Positions 37,288 through 46,308 of a stretch of 64,000 bases of DNA are shown here, piece after piece. The number at the start of each line of letters is the position of its first letter. The stretch's first letter is position 1. A program made the translations under genes and the position numbers. Below the pieces are notes generated by a model, which saw only the letters and a program-made list of their open reading frames with translations, made no database searches and was not told the origin of the DNA. Location of the stretch: positions 105,493 through 169,492 of the forward strand of contig NZ_JAQBNR010000056.1 in the NCBI RefSeq assembly GCF_028288465.1, written 5' to 3'. The stretch comes from Ferruginibacter sp. Lineage in GTDB: Bacteria > Bacteroidota > Bacteroidia > Chitinophagales > Chitinophagaceae.

Positions 37288-39264
37288 TTACTTATTGTTG
37301 ATATTCAATTTAATAACTGCGCCACCACCTGAGGGCAGATTAAACTCCAGTTTATCTGATGCAGTAACAAACTTATTTTCTATAATTAAAAAATTAGGGT
37401 TATTAACTGCATTGGGTCCATCTTTATATATGGTGGCGTTATATTTCCCAGCAGCAAGAAAGTTCAATGGGATAGTAATTGTTCTTGAAGTGCTGTTTGT
37501 AATTGTGCCAATATACCAGTCAGTCCCCTTTCTTCTTGCAATGGCAACCCACTGTCCTGTTGCAGCGCCTGGTACAACGGTACTGTCCCACACGGTGGGC
37601 ACATCACGGATAAAGTCAAACCCATCCGCACCTTCATAGGCTTCCGGATAGTCGCAAACCATCGATAGGTGATTTTCTAAAATTACGTACATGGCCAGCA
37701 TGTGGCAGCGGGTACCTAGTACATGCGGTCTGGTTACTTGTGTTTTAAAATTTGTTGACGGCATGGCCCTGAAACCACCAAGATGATAATCTGTTGGCCC
37801 GGCAAGCAAACGGGTAAATGGTATCTCAATATCATCATCAGGAGTTATCAGATTGCCCCATTTATCATTCTCATAATTCAGTGTTCCTTCCCGGGTAGAT
37901 TCGTTTGGATAAGTGCGGCTGAGGCCGGTGGGTTTAAACGCACCATGAAACTGTATCTCCAAATGATGAGCAGCGGCTTTCTGAAGTATTTCCTCCTGTA
38001 TGTTCACCATTTCCTGATCATCCCTGTCCAGAAAATCTACCATCATTCCTGTAATACCCCACTTTTGAAACAGGGCAAAGGCAGTATCCAGCTTAGGATA
38101 CAAAGCCTGCCAGTGCACCCAGAAGCGGATGCCTACTCCTTTTGTTTTGGCATAATCACAGAGAGCCTGTATGTCCAGGCCCGGCCTGGGTTTTGTGACA
38201 TCTGTATTGGGGCCTGGCTGATATTCTATCCCATCATTCTGATACCAGGCAACCCCTCTGTTACCAATAATGGTATGAAATTCAATATGGTTCCTTGCAC
38301 AAAAATCAATGTAATATTTATTAAAATTAAAATTTACGCCGGCTTCAAAACTGGTGTCGGGCAGTACATCACCATTCCACCAATGAAAACTTGCTTTGCC
38401 GGGATGCAGCCAGCCAAGGTCTTGTATTTTACATGGCTCACTAAGATTAGTAAGAATATTAGATTCAATCAACGCTCCCACCCGGTCACTAATCATCATT
38501 ACACGCCAGGGCGTATGGTGTGGAAGTATCGCTTTTACTTTAATAACTTTTTGCCCGGGCAAAGGACTCAACTGAGAAAACAATATACCGTTGCGCTTTA
38601 TCAGTGACATGCCTGCATAATCCACCAGGTTGGCTTCTGTAATACCCATAAATATATTGCCCGGAAATTCAAAGAGTGCCGGCATATCCATAAGTGTATC
38701 GTTTGCAATGGCATTCAGCGGCATCAAATTGTAACGATGCTCATGACTGGTAGTAAAATTTTCCAGGAAAGCTACCCTCGATGTTGGATTTCCTGACAGC
38801 CTGAAACTTGTATGCTCGTCTGTAAGCATATAATTGTTCCAGTTTTTTTGTTGCGGAAACTCATACCTGAAGCCCACACCATCATTGAATACCCTCACCC
38901 TCAAATTCACAGTCCGCATTTTACCGGCACGTTCCAGCATGGGAATCAAAGCTTCTGAATAATGATCGTAAACTTTACTTGTTTTACCTTCCGGTAAAAC
39001 ATAATCGTCCGTGCCGCCTGTAATGAGCACATGCCCTGTTTTAATATTGTAACCAAAAAAATCGTTATCAATAAAAGTAAGGCCGATGCTACTATGGTTT
39101 ATTAAAATTGTTTTTTGATATTGGATAGCGTATTCCGGTCGCCCCGATACAGCGGAAAAGGTAAACTGTATTTTGTTATCAGGCGATTCAATGCTCACCT
39201 TCTTTTGAGCAAACAGCGTATTAACACAACCAAGTAAAACAGGAAGGAGCAAGTATTTTTTCAT
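37288..39264 (-). CDS. secreted GH97 glycosidase (retaining alpha-galactosidase-like)
   Basis: A 658-residue exported enzyme from the ATG at 39264 (MKKYLLLPVLLGCVNTLFAQ). The N-terminal beta-super-sandwich starts with IESPDNKIQFTFS. The barrel has ASFHWWNGDVLP, GIRFWVHWQAL and MMVDFLDRDDQEMVN, where the Asp at about 410 is placed like the nucleophile of retaining GH97 alpha-galactosidases; the inverting alpha-glucosidase members (SusB) lack this residue. The C-terminal GH97 domain closes the protein. It likely removes alpha-galactose or a related alpha-sugar. It stands alone with upstream half-sites matching the Nudix regulator palindromes. Confidence 0.92.
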   Translation of the reverse strand: MKKYLLLPVLLGCVNTLFAQKKVSIESPDNKIQFTFSAVSGRPEYAIQYQKTILINHSSIGLTFIDNDFFGYNIKTGHVLITGGTDDYVLPEGKTSKVYDHYSEALIPMLERAGKMRTVNLRVRVFNDGVGFRYEFPQQKNWNNYMLTDEHTSFRLSGNPTSRVAFLENFTTSHEHRYNLMPLNAIANDTLMDMPALFEFPGNIFMGITEANLVDYAGMSLIKRNGILFSQLSPLPGQKVIKVKAILPHHTPWRVMMISDRVGALIESNILTNLSEPCKIQDLGWLHPGKASFHWWNGDVLPDTSFEAGVNFNFNKYYIDFCARNHIEFHTIIGNRGVAWYQNDGIEYQPGPNTDVTKPRPGLDIQALCDYAKTKGVGIRFWVHWQALYPKLDTAFALFQKWGITGMMVDFLDRDDQEMVNIQEEILQKAAAHHLEIQFHGAFKPTGLSRTYPNESTREGTLNYENDKWGNLITPDDDIEIPFTRLLAGPTDYHLGGFRAMPSTNFKTQVTRPHVLGTRCHMLAMYVILENHLSMVCDYPEAYEGADGFDFIRDVPTVWDSTVVPGAATGQWVAIARRKGTDWYIGTITNSTSRTITIPLNFLAAGKYNATIYKDGPNAVNNPNFLIIENKFVTASDKLEFNLPSGGGAVIKLNINNK

Positions 39265-39397
39265 TTGATTACTGATGCAGATGTACAGCAATATTAAATC
39301 AAATTCTGAAGCCGCTATATGTTTCTATGAAATCAACAGTTAGATAGTTAATACCATCTACTGACAGCTTAGCTGTTATCCTGCAACCTTGATTCAA

Positions 39398-39448
39398 TCC
39401 GTACAGTTTCAGTTTACTTGCATTTCAGGTGTGATTGATTTTTACGGA
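39398..39448. promoter_or_regulatory. inverted TCCGTA / TACGGA half-sites upstream of GH97
   Basis: TCCGTA at 39398-39403 (in CAATCCGTA) and TACGGA at 39443-39448 (in ATTTTTACGGAAT) repeat both arms of the operator at 35705-35721, here 39 bases apart. They are 134-185 bp upstream of the GH97 start, which suggests shared control with the Nudix regulator cluster. Confidence 0.45.
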
Positions 39449-39522
39449 ATTGACTCCAAATTAAAAATCTTGTTTGATTCTGTTTACACTCAAAATTGGG
39501 GAATTTTGTTACTGGCCTATAT

Positions 39523-39795
39523 TCAACAATCCTGGTTTAACCGTGCACTTACATCATCACCGATCACGGTTTTTTGATATAGTTGTCTACCAATTTCCAT
39601 ATCCGACATGTTGGTTTGAGATCCTGAGGTTGCATGACGTTGCTTAAAGCTTTGGGTGCGAGGCAGCAAATACAATATGAATGCTGTGAGAAAAGGCACA
39701 ATCAGTGGTATGCAATTAATCAAGCCTAACCGCCACTTAGCAAAACAGACAGCGAGCTGGCGCGGCGGAATTTGAAGTTCATCAACTATCACCAT
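39523..39795 (-). CDS. hypothetical small membrane protein, doubtful
   Basis: A 90-codon frame with ATG at 39795 and one hydrophobic stretch (LINCIPLIVPFLTAFILYLLP), then a polar tail. I recognise no family. It abuts a transposase remnant and lies in a 1.2-kb stretch without sound genes, so it may be chance or part of a decayed gene. It overlaps nothing else credible on either strand. Confidence 0.2.
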   Translation of the reverse strand: MVIVDELQIPPRQLAVCFAKWRLGLINCIPLIVPFLTAFILYLLPRTQSFKQRHATSGSQTNMSDMEIGRQLYQKTVIGDDVSARLNQDC

Positions 39796-39969
39796 ACACT
39801 TAGGCTATCCCGATTTGCCAATTGACCAAAAAGCATACGCACCAGTTGGTGCTAACAAGTAAAATGAAGCACTTTGTAATTCGCATTAAACTTCTTTACG
39901 CATCGAATGAAATCATTTACAGACATAAAGGCAAATGACCTGGACAAACAAATATCTTCCATTATTCAT
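39793..39969 (-). pseudogene. IS4-family-like transposase N-terminal remnant
   Basis: From ATG 39969 the reading is MNNGRYLFVQ, a frameshift, then NDFIRCVKKFNANYKVLHFT, a stop in place of a Trp, and QLVRMLFGQLANRDSL. This order matches the N-terminal (DUF4372-type) region of IS4-family transposases, which read FxQL-xxxL followed by a Trp and an AQL-x-R-x-SLRD motif. The catalytic DDE part is absent. It is a short, degraded IS fragment. Confidence 0.55.
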
Positions 39970-40193
39970 GTCGCAAAGTATGACTGATTGGAAGGCTTGA
40001 AAAATAAAGCTTTTCGCTCAAATCGTTTGAGCACCCAAATCAATTAAAACACTTATCTATCAAGGCTTTCAAAAAAAGTTCTATATAACGTCAGGGCGGT
40101 AGTGAACCTACTTTAAATTTAAAATTATTTCAGGTAAGCTGCATCTGCAAAGTGGCTAACGACGATAGCCTGCCGGAAAGCAAGTAGCCTCTT
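39970..40193. other. AT-rich spacer without recognisable content
   Basis: I see no open frame or strong structure in these 224 bases besides the flanking remnants. Confidence 0.4.
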
Positions 40194-40328
40194 TTACCGG
40201 TTTAAAGTATAAGCAGGATGATATTTGTAATTCGGGTTGGGCAGCATTCGTTCAAAAAGAATAGCCAAAACGCCGGCCCCTTTTCCTTCACCGTATCCTC
40301 CTAACTGTCCGGTATGTTTCGAAATAGG
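40194..40328 (-). pseudogene. C-terminal remnant of an unidentified enzyme
   Basis: A 44-codon frame with no start reads GQLGGYGEGKGAGVLAILFE and ends PAYTLNR before TAA. Gly-rich sense and codon use suggest a true C-terminus of a lost gene. Its family is not clear to me. Confidence 0.35.
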
Positions 40329-40442
40329 TCATAACTTATAAGGCATGCCAGCCACGTTTTTTTTGTATGAAATTTGTGTTAAGAAAACTTCATCTAAACG
40401 TTACTAATGTACAGACGGCGGAACATTCCCTTTCTTTTAAAA

Positions 40443-40450
40443 TAGTTTTG
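40443..40450 (+). promoter_or_regulatory. -7 box upstream of the Oar-like receptor
   Basis: TAGTTTTG fits TAnnTTTG and ends 21 bp before the ATG at 40472. A matching TTG at the -33 position is not seen. Confidence 0.45.
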
Positions 40451-40471
40451 CCCCACTAAAATTGAAATGCT

Positions 40472-43400
40472 ATGTTGCAAGTTTTTCTGAACAAAAAATT
40501 AATTCTCGGGCTATGTTTTTTACTGCTGGTATGTAGTGCATTTGCCCAGTCCAGCGGCTCCGGAATCAGCGGCTTTGTATATACCGACGACAACCAGCCA
40601 TTTGAAAGCGCCACGGTTACTGTAAGTAATGCAGCTACCGGTTTTACCACCGCTACTTCTACCAATAAAAAGGGATATTTTACCCTGCGTGATTTGCCGG
40701 TAGGTAATTACAATATAGAGGTATCTGCGGCAGGCGCACAACCCACCATTTTAAAAGACAACGCCCTGAACCTGGGTGACCGCCTCATGCTGAATAAAAT
40801 AGTATTGAGCAAAAACGCTGCTACCCTTTCGCAGGTAACGGTACGCTCCAACAGTTTCACCAACAGTGTGGACAGGTTGGGAACTGGTACAGCTATCACC
40901 GGAAGGGCCATTCAAAAAATACCTCTGGCTTCCCGTAACTACACCGACCTGATGGTGCTATCACCACTGGCAAGCGGCGCTTCCCTTGCAGGTGCCAAAG
41001 CAGGCGGCACCGGGTATATGCTGGATGGTGTAAGCAATCGCCGGGCAACATTTGGCGGTACTACGGATGCGGCATTTTCAATCTCTTCCGAAACCATCCG
41101 GGAGTTTGAAGTATCCACCAACTCGTACGATGTTACCAATGGGCGTGGCTCGGGTGGTGTGGTAAAAGCCATTACCAAATCGGGTACCAACACCTTATCC
41201 GGTGCGGCCTGGGGCTATTATGGCGCCAACTCGCTGGCGGCTACCAAAGATGTAAACGGCAATCATCTTACCAGCAAATACCAGATAAAGCAAGGAGGTG
41301 CTTTACTGAGCGGACCAATCATTAAAGACAAAATACACTTCCTTATTTCGTATGACCAGTACCAAAACACCATTCCATTCAGGGCATACGATTTTACTTT
41401 CGCCGGCGCCACACAGGCACAGGCAGAAAAGAACCTTAACATCACCAAAGCCAACCTGGACCAGATTGTCGGCATCATGCAAAACCAGTTCGGTTTCCCT
41501 GCAAGCCAGCAATACGGTACCATTAACATTGTACAGGAAACAAAAAATGCCTTCGCCAAATTTGACTGGAACATCAATAAGAAAAACCTGTTCACTTTAA
41601 AATACAATTACCTGCATTTTGTAGATCCCAATAAATTAAAAGGATCTGGATTGTTGACCACACAATACACCGGCGTGGAAATAGACAATGCCGTGATGCT
41701 GGGTTTGCGTACAGAGTTAAGCAGCAATTTGGTGAACGACCTGAAAGTAAATTTCAGCACTTACCGCAAGTTTTTAAAGTTCGTCAATAACCACGTGCCG
41801 GAAGGATTTGTGAATGTGAATTCTACTTTCGCCGATGGCAGCACAGGCAATACTACTGTGGCTTTCGGCGTACAGAACTGGGTACCGGAAAGGGATGCTT
41901 CGGATGTGATACAGCTGGTGGATAACCTGCGCTATAAAACCGGCAACCTCAATTTTGTTTTTGGTACAGATAACAATATCAACCATGTAACAGACCGCTT
42001 ATCACATGACCAGCAGGGGCAGTTTTATTATGCCAGCATCCAGGATATGGCTAACAACAATCCCTATCGTTTTAACAGGAAGATTCCGCTGGATGGCATC
42101 AACCCAAAAATAAGCGTACCCATTATTGAACTGGGTTTGTTTGCACAAATGGAAACTAACTTAAAGCCCAACCTGAATTTAACGGTAGGCTTAAGATGGG
42201 ATGCTAATATCATCGGCAGCAAACCAACCTACAATGAGCAACTGTATAAAGACCTGGGCGTAAGAAGCGATGTGGTACCTTTTGATGCAAAGAATGTACA
42301 ACCCCGGGTGAACCTGATCTGGGATGTACATGGCAACGGAAAAGACTTGGTGAAATTTGGTAGCGGTTTGTTTGCTTCTGAATTAACCACGCAACCCATC
42401 ACTTTTTCTCACATTGACAACGGCGTGGATTTTCGCCAGGTGGATATCCGCCAAAACGTACCGGTGCCCGACTGGACAGCTTACCAGCAGGATTTCAGTA
42501 AAGTACCCGGTGTAGATTATTATAATTCTTTACCCACCAAGCAGCCCGCTACGGTATTGGTGCTGGATAAAAATTTAAAGAACCCGCTCACGTTCAAAAC
42601 CAGTCTTAGTTATTATCACTTTTTCAATAACTGGTTAAGGGCTGGTGCCAACGTGTATTACGACCGTACCTGGGATAACTTCTATTTGTACGATTTGAAC
42701 CTGCGCAAAACGCCACAGTTTGTAACCAATGAAGGCAGGGAAGTGTATGTACCTGCTGCTTCTCTTACCGGATCAAGTTCCACCAGTTACCTGCCGGTAC
42801 TGGCTAAGTCCAGGATATCATCCAACTTTAACCAGGTTCGCTATTTCACCAACACCAAATGGGCTTCACAATATTTAGGGGCTGTGGTGGAAGTGGCTGC
42901 GCAGTTACGTAAAGACGGATACGTTAGTGTATCGTATGCCAGGGGTAAAGCTACCGGCACGCCGCCTTATGATAACGGCGACCCACGCAATTCCAATTTC
43001 AGTGTAGCCTCTTCTTATTCCGGTTATGCGGACTATGGTAAAAACTGGTATAGCGATGGTGACCAGGCGAATAAAATTGTTGCGCTGTTCCTGAGCCCTA
43101 CCATTCATGGTTTCAGCATCAGCTCTTCTTTCCAGGCTTACCAGAATGCAAGGTATTCTGCCTATGTAAATAAAGATGTGATCGGCGAAGGTAATGATGG
43201 TACCAACCTTGCTTTTATTTATGATCCCAACAGTGCTTCCACGCCTGCGAATATTGCTACCGGCATGAATAACCTGCTGGCTAAAACCAGCTCCGAGTAT
43301 AAAAAATTCCTGCTGAAAAATATGGGTAAGTTTGCACCATATAACGGTGGTTTAATGCCCTGGCGCACACAATGGAATTTGAGTGTAGCCTATGATATCA

Positions 43401-43633
43401 AACTGGTAAAGACACATAAAATTACATTGAGAGCAGACTTTTTCAATGTGCTCAACCTGATCAATTACAAATGGGGCGGTTATAGCCAAATCATCAATAC
43501 GAACCTGTATAATGTTACCGGCTTTGATGCAGAAACCAATTCGTATAAATACAGTGTGAATACCAATGCAGGCACCAAGGTAAAAACGGCTACCTATTAT
43601 TCAGTTCAATTGGGCGCCCGTTATTCTTTCTGA
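40472..43633 (+). CDS. Oar-like TonB-dependent outer-membrane receptor
   Basis: A 1053-residue receptor with a signal peptide (LILGLCFLLLVCSAFAQ), an N-terminal carboxypeptidase-regulatory domain (GISGFVYTDDNQPFESATVTV), a plug (IQKIPLASRNYTDLMVLSP, YMLDGVSNRRATFGGTTDAAF, SYDVTNGRGSGGVVKAITKSG) and a long beta-barrel ending YYSVQLGARYSF. The VSTNSYDVTNGRGSGGVV block is typical of the OmpA-related Oar group, not SusC. No SusD partner follows. Only 13 bp separates it from an exported metallo-beta-lactamase-fold gene, so the two probably act together. Ligand unknown; peptides or proteins are handled by some Oar-like receptors. Confidence 0.93.
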   Translation: MLQVFLNKKLILGLCFLLLVCSAFAQSSGSGISGFVYTDDNQPFESATVTVSNAATGFTTATSTNKKGYFTLRDLPVGNYNIEVSAAGAQPTILKDNALNLGDRLMLNKIVLSKNAATLSQVTVRSNSFTNSVDRLGTGTAITGRAIQKIPLASRNYTDLMVLSPLASGASLAGAKAGGTGYMLDGVSNRRATFGGTTDAAFSISSETIREFEVSTNSYDVTNGRGSGGVVKAITKSGTNTLSGAAWGYYGANSLAATKDVNGNHLTSKYQIKQGGALLSGPIIKDKIHFLISYDQYQNTIPFRAYDFTFAGATQAQAEKNLNITKANLDQIVGIMQNQFGFPASQQYGTINIVQETKNAFAKFDWNINKKNLFTLKYNYLHFVDPNKLKGSGLLTTQYTGVEIDNAVMLGLRTELSSNLVNDLKVNFSTYRKFLKFVNNHVPEGFVNVNSTFADGSTGNTTVAFGVQNWVPERDASDVIQLVDNLRYKTGNLNFVFGTDNNINHVTDRLSHDQQGQFYYASIQDMANNNPYRFNRKIPLDGINPKISVPIIELGLFAQMETNLKPNLNLTVGLRWDANIIGSKPTYNEQLYKDLGVRSDVVPFDAKNVQPRVNLIWDVHGNGKDLVKFGSGLFASELTTQPITFSHIDNGVDFRQVDIRQNVPVPDWTAYQQDFSKVPGVDYYNSLPTKQPATVLVLDKNLKNPLTFKTSLSYYHFFNNWLRAGANVYYDRTWDNFYLYDLNLRKTPQFVTNEGREVYVPAASLTGSSSTSYLPVLAKSRISSNFNQVRYFTNTKWASQYLGAVVEVAAQLRKDGYVSVSYARGKATGTPPYDNGDPRNSNFSVASSYSGYADYGKNWYSDGDQANKIVALFLSPTIHGFSISSSFQAYQNARYSAYVNKDVIGEGNDGTNLAFIYDPNSASTPANIATGMNNLLAKTSSEYKKFLLKNMGKFAPYNGGLMPWRTQWNLSVAYDIKLVKTHKITLRADFFNVLNLINYKWGGYSQIINTNLYNVTGFDAETNSYKYSVNTNAGTKVKTATYYSVQLGARYSF

Positions 43634-43646
43634 TAAAAAGTTATAA

Positions 43647-44939
43647 ATGAAAAATGGATTATTGATTATTTTCATTTTATTGATGGCATGGAACTGCCCG
43701 GCACAAACAATTGTGCCGGGCATGCCATTACCGCCCTGGAAGGAAGGATACCTCGACCTGCACCATATCAATACCGGCAGAGGCAATGCGGCCTTTTATA
43801 TTTTTCCGGATGGCACTACAATGCTATTTGATGCCGGAGAGTTAGACCCAACTAACCCGAGAACACTGTCTCGCCGAAATACACCGATAAAACCGGACAG
43901 TTCAAAACATCCTTATGAATGGATTGCACAGTACATACAGCAAGTCTCGCCGTTAAAAGAAAAGGCGGTGATTGATTATGCCGTTATCTCCCATTTTCAT
44001 GATGATCATTTCGGCAGCTGGTATACAGGCGCTCCTGCATCGCCCGATGGAAAGTATGCACTCACAGGCATCACAGGCGTTGGTACGTTGGTACCCATCA
44101 GCTTTTTAGTAACAAGAGATTACAATTATCCGGTACCGGTAGCTTCTGTACTCCAGAAAATGGCGGGTTCATCCTATGCAAAAACATGGGAGAATTACCA
44201 GGCATTTATACAAAGCCGCAAAGCCAAAGGATTGCGTGCAGAATTTCTAAAAGCGGGCAGCCGTACACAGTTTACACTTCGCCACCAGGCAAAAAACTAT
44301 CCTTCTTTCTATTTGCAGAACGTTAAATCAAACGGCGATATATGGACGGGAAAAGACAGCGGGACCGTTCCTCATTTTCCACCGATTGATACGGCCGACA
44401 ATAAAACCTGGCCGGATGAAAATGCGTTGAGCAATGTGCTGGTGATTCATTACGGCCCTTTTAGTTATTATACCGGCGGTGATTGCCCCGGCAATATATT
44501 TTTGGGTGATGCTCAATGGCGGGATGTAGAAACACCGGTTGCAAAAGCCGTTGGGGAAGTGGATGGAGCCACCATGGATCACCATGGCAACCGCGATGCG
44601 GTAAATGCCTTTCAGGTACAGACCTTTAAACCCAACGTGTGGATTGAACAGGTTTGGACGGCCGATCATCCGGGACACGAAACATTGATCCGCGTCACTT
44701 CCCCCCTCCTCTACCCTGCTAAAAGAGATTTGTTTGCGACCAATATGATGCAAGCGAATAAAGACGTGATTGGGCCGCAGGTAGATCAGTCGTACCAAAG
44801 TATGCAGGGGCATATTGTTGTACGTGTGATACCAGGCGGAAAAGAGTATTACATCATTATCCTCGATGATAACCAGCAAGAGCTGCATGTGAAAAAAGTA
44901 TTTGGACCATATGCAAGTAAGGGGGCAAAAAATTTATAA
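43647..44939 (+). CDS. exported metallo-beta-lactamase-fold hydrolase (ComEC/Rec2-like MBL domain)
   Basis: A 430-residue protein with signal peptide (MKNGLLIIFILLMAWNCPAQ). HFHDDHFG (His116, His118, Asp120, His121) is the dinuclear metal site; LHHINTGRGNAAFYIFPDGTTMLFDAGE is the opening strand typical of ComEC-like MBL domains, GGDCPG near 277 and DHHGN near 311 supply later ligands. A roughly 100-residue insert between 130 and 240 is unusual. It is co-transcribed with the Oar-like receptor. Substrate is unknown; a phosphodiester or lactone bond in an exported step is possible. Confidence 0.85.
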   Translation: MKNGLLIIFILLMAWNCPAQTIVPGMPLPPWKEGYLDLHHINTGRGNAAFYIFPDGTTMLFDAGELDPTNPRTLSRRNTPIKPDSSKHPYEWIAQYIQQVSPLKEKAVIDYAVISHFHDDHFGSWYTGAPASPDGKYALTGITGVGTLVPISFLVTRDYNYPVPVASVLQKMAGSSYAKTWENYQAFIQSRKAKGLRAEFLKAGSRTQFTLRHQAKNYPSFYLQNVKSNGDIWTGKDSGTVPHFPPIDTADNKTWPDENALSNVLVIHYGPFSYYTGGDCPGNIFLGDAQWRDVETPVAKAVGEVDGATMDHHGNRDAVNAFQVQTFKPNVWIEQVWTADHPGHETLIRVTSPLLYPAKRDLFATNMMQANKDVIGPQVDQSYQSMQGHIVVRVIPGGKEYYIIILDDNQQELHVKKVFGPYASKGAKNL

Positions 44940-45153
44940 AACAGTAAACTTTGCTGCTAATTATATTCAGTAAGTCTAAATCGTGCGCATGGCTAATTTC
45001 CAAGATTGTCTTTTCTAATATTTTCCGCCATTCGCAAGATCGTTTAGTAAAAACAGCTACTGTAGCCGGTGGAGCGGTTTACCGGCTGGAATACGCTGAT
45101 TAAAGTTATGAAACAATATCTCTTGGCGGCCGAAAGCCGGAGCATTGCGCTTC

Positions 45154-45384
45154 TCACAGGTGAAATGGCTCACCTGTCGTCCTTTCATATTCGGTTGAAG
45201 TAATAACTTCGATTTCATCCAGGGTGATGTCGGCAGTTGCCGGTTTGTTGATTAAATGGGTAACCATTTGTTCGATTTCGCTGATATCGCAGGGATGCTT
45301 GGCGAAATAAAAACCGGTTCCCTGATCAGTGATAGAAATTCTGTCCCATTCTGTCCACTGAAATTTGTAAAGTAAGAATTGCAT
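45154..45384 (-). CDS. unknown small protein, last of four coupled small genes
   Basis: A 76-residue acidic soluble protein (QFQWTEWDRIS is near the start in the form KFQWTEWDRISITDQGTG; later DISEIEQMVTHLINKPATAD). No signal or membrane segment and no known fold. It starts 10 bp after the stop of the 108-residue gene, so it belongs to the same unit. Coding nature is supported by its ATG, context and balanced composition rather than homology. Confidence 0.55.
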   Translation of the reverse strand: MQFLLYKFQWTEWDRISITDQGTGFYFAKHPCDISEIEQMVTHLINKPATADITLDEIEVITSTEYERTTGEPFHL

Positions 45385-45394
45385 ATGGTAAGAT

Positions 45395-45721
45395 TTAGAT
45401 TGTAAAAGTATTGTCGGCCTCCTGGCGTATTTTCCTGAGGACGGCGGGTTTTGTGATCTCCAGTATATTCAGTAATTCAACTGCATTCAGAACAAAGGCT
45501 TCAAGGGTGTCCCGGCTCATTCTTAACAGGCTTATGCGCAAAACATTTCTTTGTACCGTATGCAGAATCACTGGTTCTCCTGCGTATTTGGCATCATAAT
45601 GAATGATTTCCAGGTGATAACTCCCATCGTCACCAGCGCAGAGGGTAATGTGGTTGTTTCTAAGTTTTCTTTTTACTGCGTTGTTATACCGGTGCACTTT
45701 TGCTTTATCATTGATTTTCAT
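45395..45721 (-). CDS. unknown 108-residue protein, third of four coupled small genes
   Basis: A basic N-terminus (KAKVHRYNNAVKRKLRNNHI) is followed by a beta-like part (YHLEIIHYDAKYAGEPVILH) and a helical C-terminus (DTLEAFVLNAVELLNILEI). No domain is recognised. Its ATG overlaps the previous stop in ATGA, a sign of translational coupling. It is the largest of the four and the best candidate for a homology search. Confidence 0.6.
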   Translation of the reverse strand: MKINDKAKVHRYNNAVKRKLRNNHITLCAGDDGSYHLEIIHYDAKYAGEPVILHTVQRNVLRISLLRMSRDTLEAFVLNAVELLNILEITKPAVLRKIRQEADNTFTI

Positions 45722-45846
45722 AAACGGAACTGAGTGGTTATGGATGTCAGGCTGAGCAGCTGTATGCTGTTCGGTGTGGTTAAATTACCTGTTGCAAAAA
45801 ATACAAAGGGAAAGACAGTATGGCCGGGTTGAAATACAATTTTCAT
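45718..45846 (-). CDS. unknown 42-residue protein, second of four coupled small genes
   Basis: A short frame (MKIVFQPGHTVFPFVFFATG, then NLTTPNSIQLLSLTS) that starts at 45846 with an ATGA overlap to the gene before and ends in an ATGA overlap with the gene after. The double overlap is the main evidence that it is translated. It is hydrophobic in its first half and has no known motif. Confidence 0.45.
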   Translation of the reverse strand: MKIVFQPGHTVFPFVFFATGNLTTPNSIQLLSLTSITTQFRL

Positions 45847-46055
45847 TGAGTAAGGTTTGATACTAATTCTTCGCCGCCAGAACTGTACCAGTCTGTACAA
45901 TTCAGTTGAGTCAACGGTTCCGCAATTTTCGTTTGGCCGCTTTTCCAAAATACGGATGAATTTTCCGCATACCGGAACCGGCCTGTAGTGTTATTGAGTA
46001 GTCCTTGTAGCGGTTTTTCTATACCAGAAAAATTAAGGAGTGAATTAAAAAGCAT
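45843..46055 (-). CDS. unknown 70-residue protein, first of four coupled small genes
   Basis: Reads MLFNSLLNFSGIEKPLQGLL, then RFRYAENSSVFWKSGQTKIA, and ends VSNLTQ. No signal peptide or known fold. It heads a four-gene unit joined by ATGA overlaps, and a perfect palindrome lies 93 bp upstream at 46148-46166. A broken integrase nearby suggests the unit came with mobile DNA. Confidence 0.5.
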   Translation of the reverse strand: MLFNSLLNFSGIEKPLQGLLNNTTGRFRYAENSSVFWKSGQTKIAEPLTQLNCTDWYSSGGEELVSNLTQ

Positions 46056-46147
46056 GACATTTAGTAATAGTTAAATCACCCCGTTAGCTTGCGAAACTCG
46101 AAGATTATCAACAACAACGAATCGCTTAGCCAAGAAAATATTTCATA

Positions 46148-46166
46148 TTTTACCTAAGAGGTAAAA
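46148..46166. promoter_or_regulatory. perfect palindrome upstream of the four small genes
   Basis: TTTTACCT, AAG, AGGTAAAA: 8-bp arms with a 3-base centre. It has no T-run and sits between the four-gene unit and the integrase remnant, so an operator is more likely than a terminator. Confidence 0.4.
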
Positions 46167-46308
46167 CAACTCTTTAAACCAGGTAAATACGGAGATGTCA
46201 GTATTGACTTCATATATAGAATGGAGTATTGGCGCTTTTAAACAAATACCTTGTGATGCATATCTGTAAATAATTGTCTAATATTACTGCTAAAAATGAG
46301 CTTAAAAT

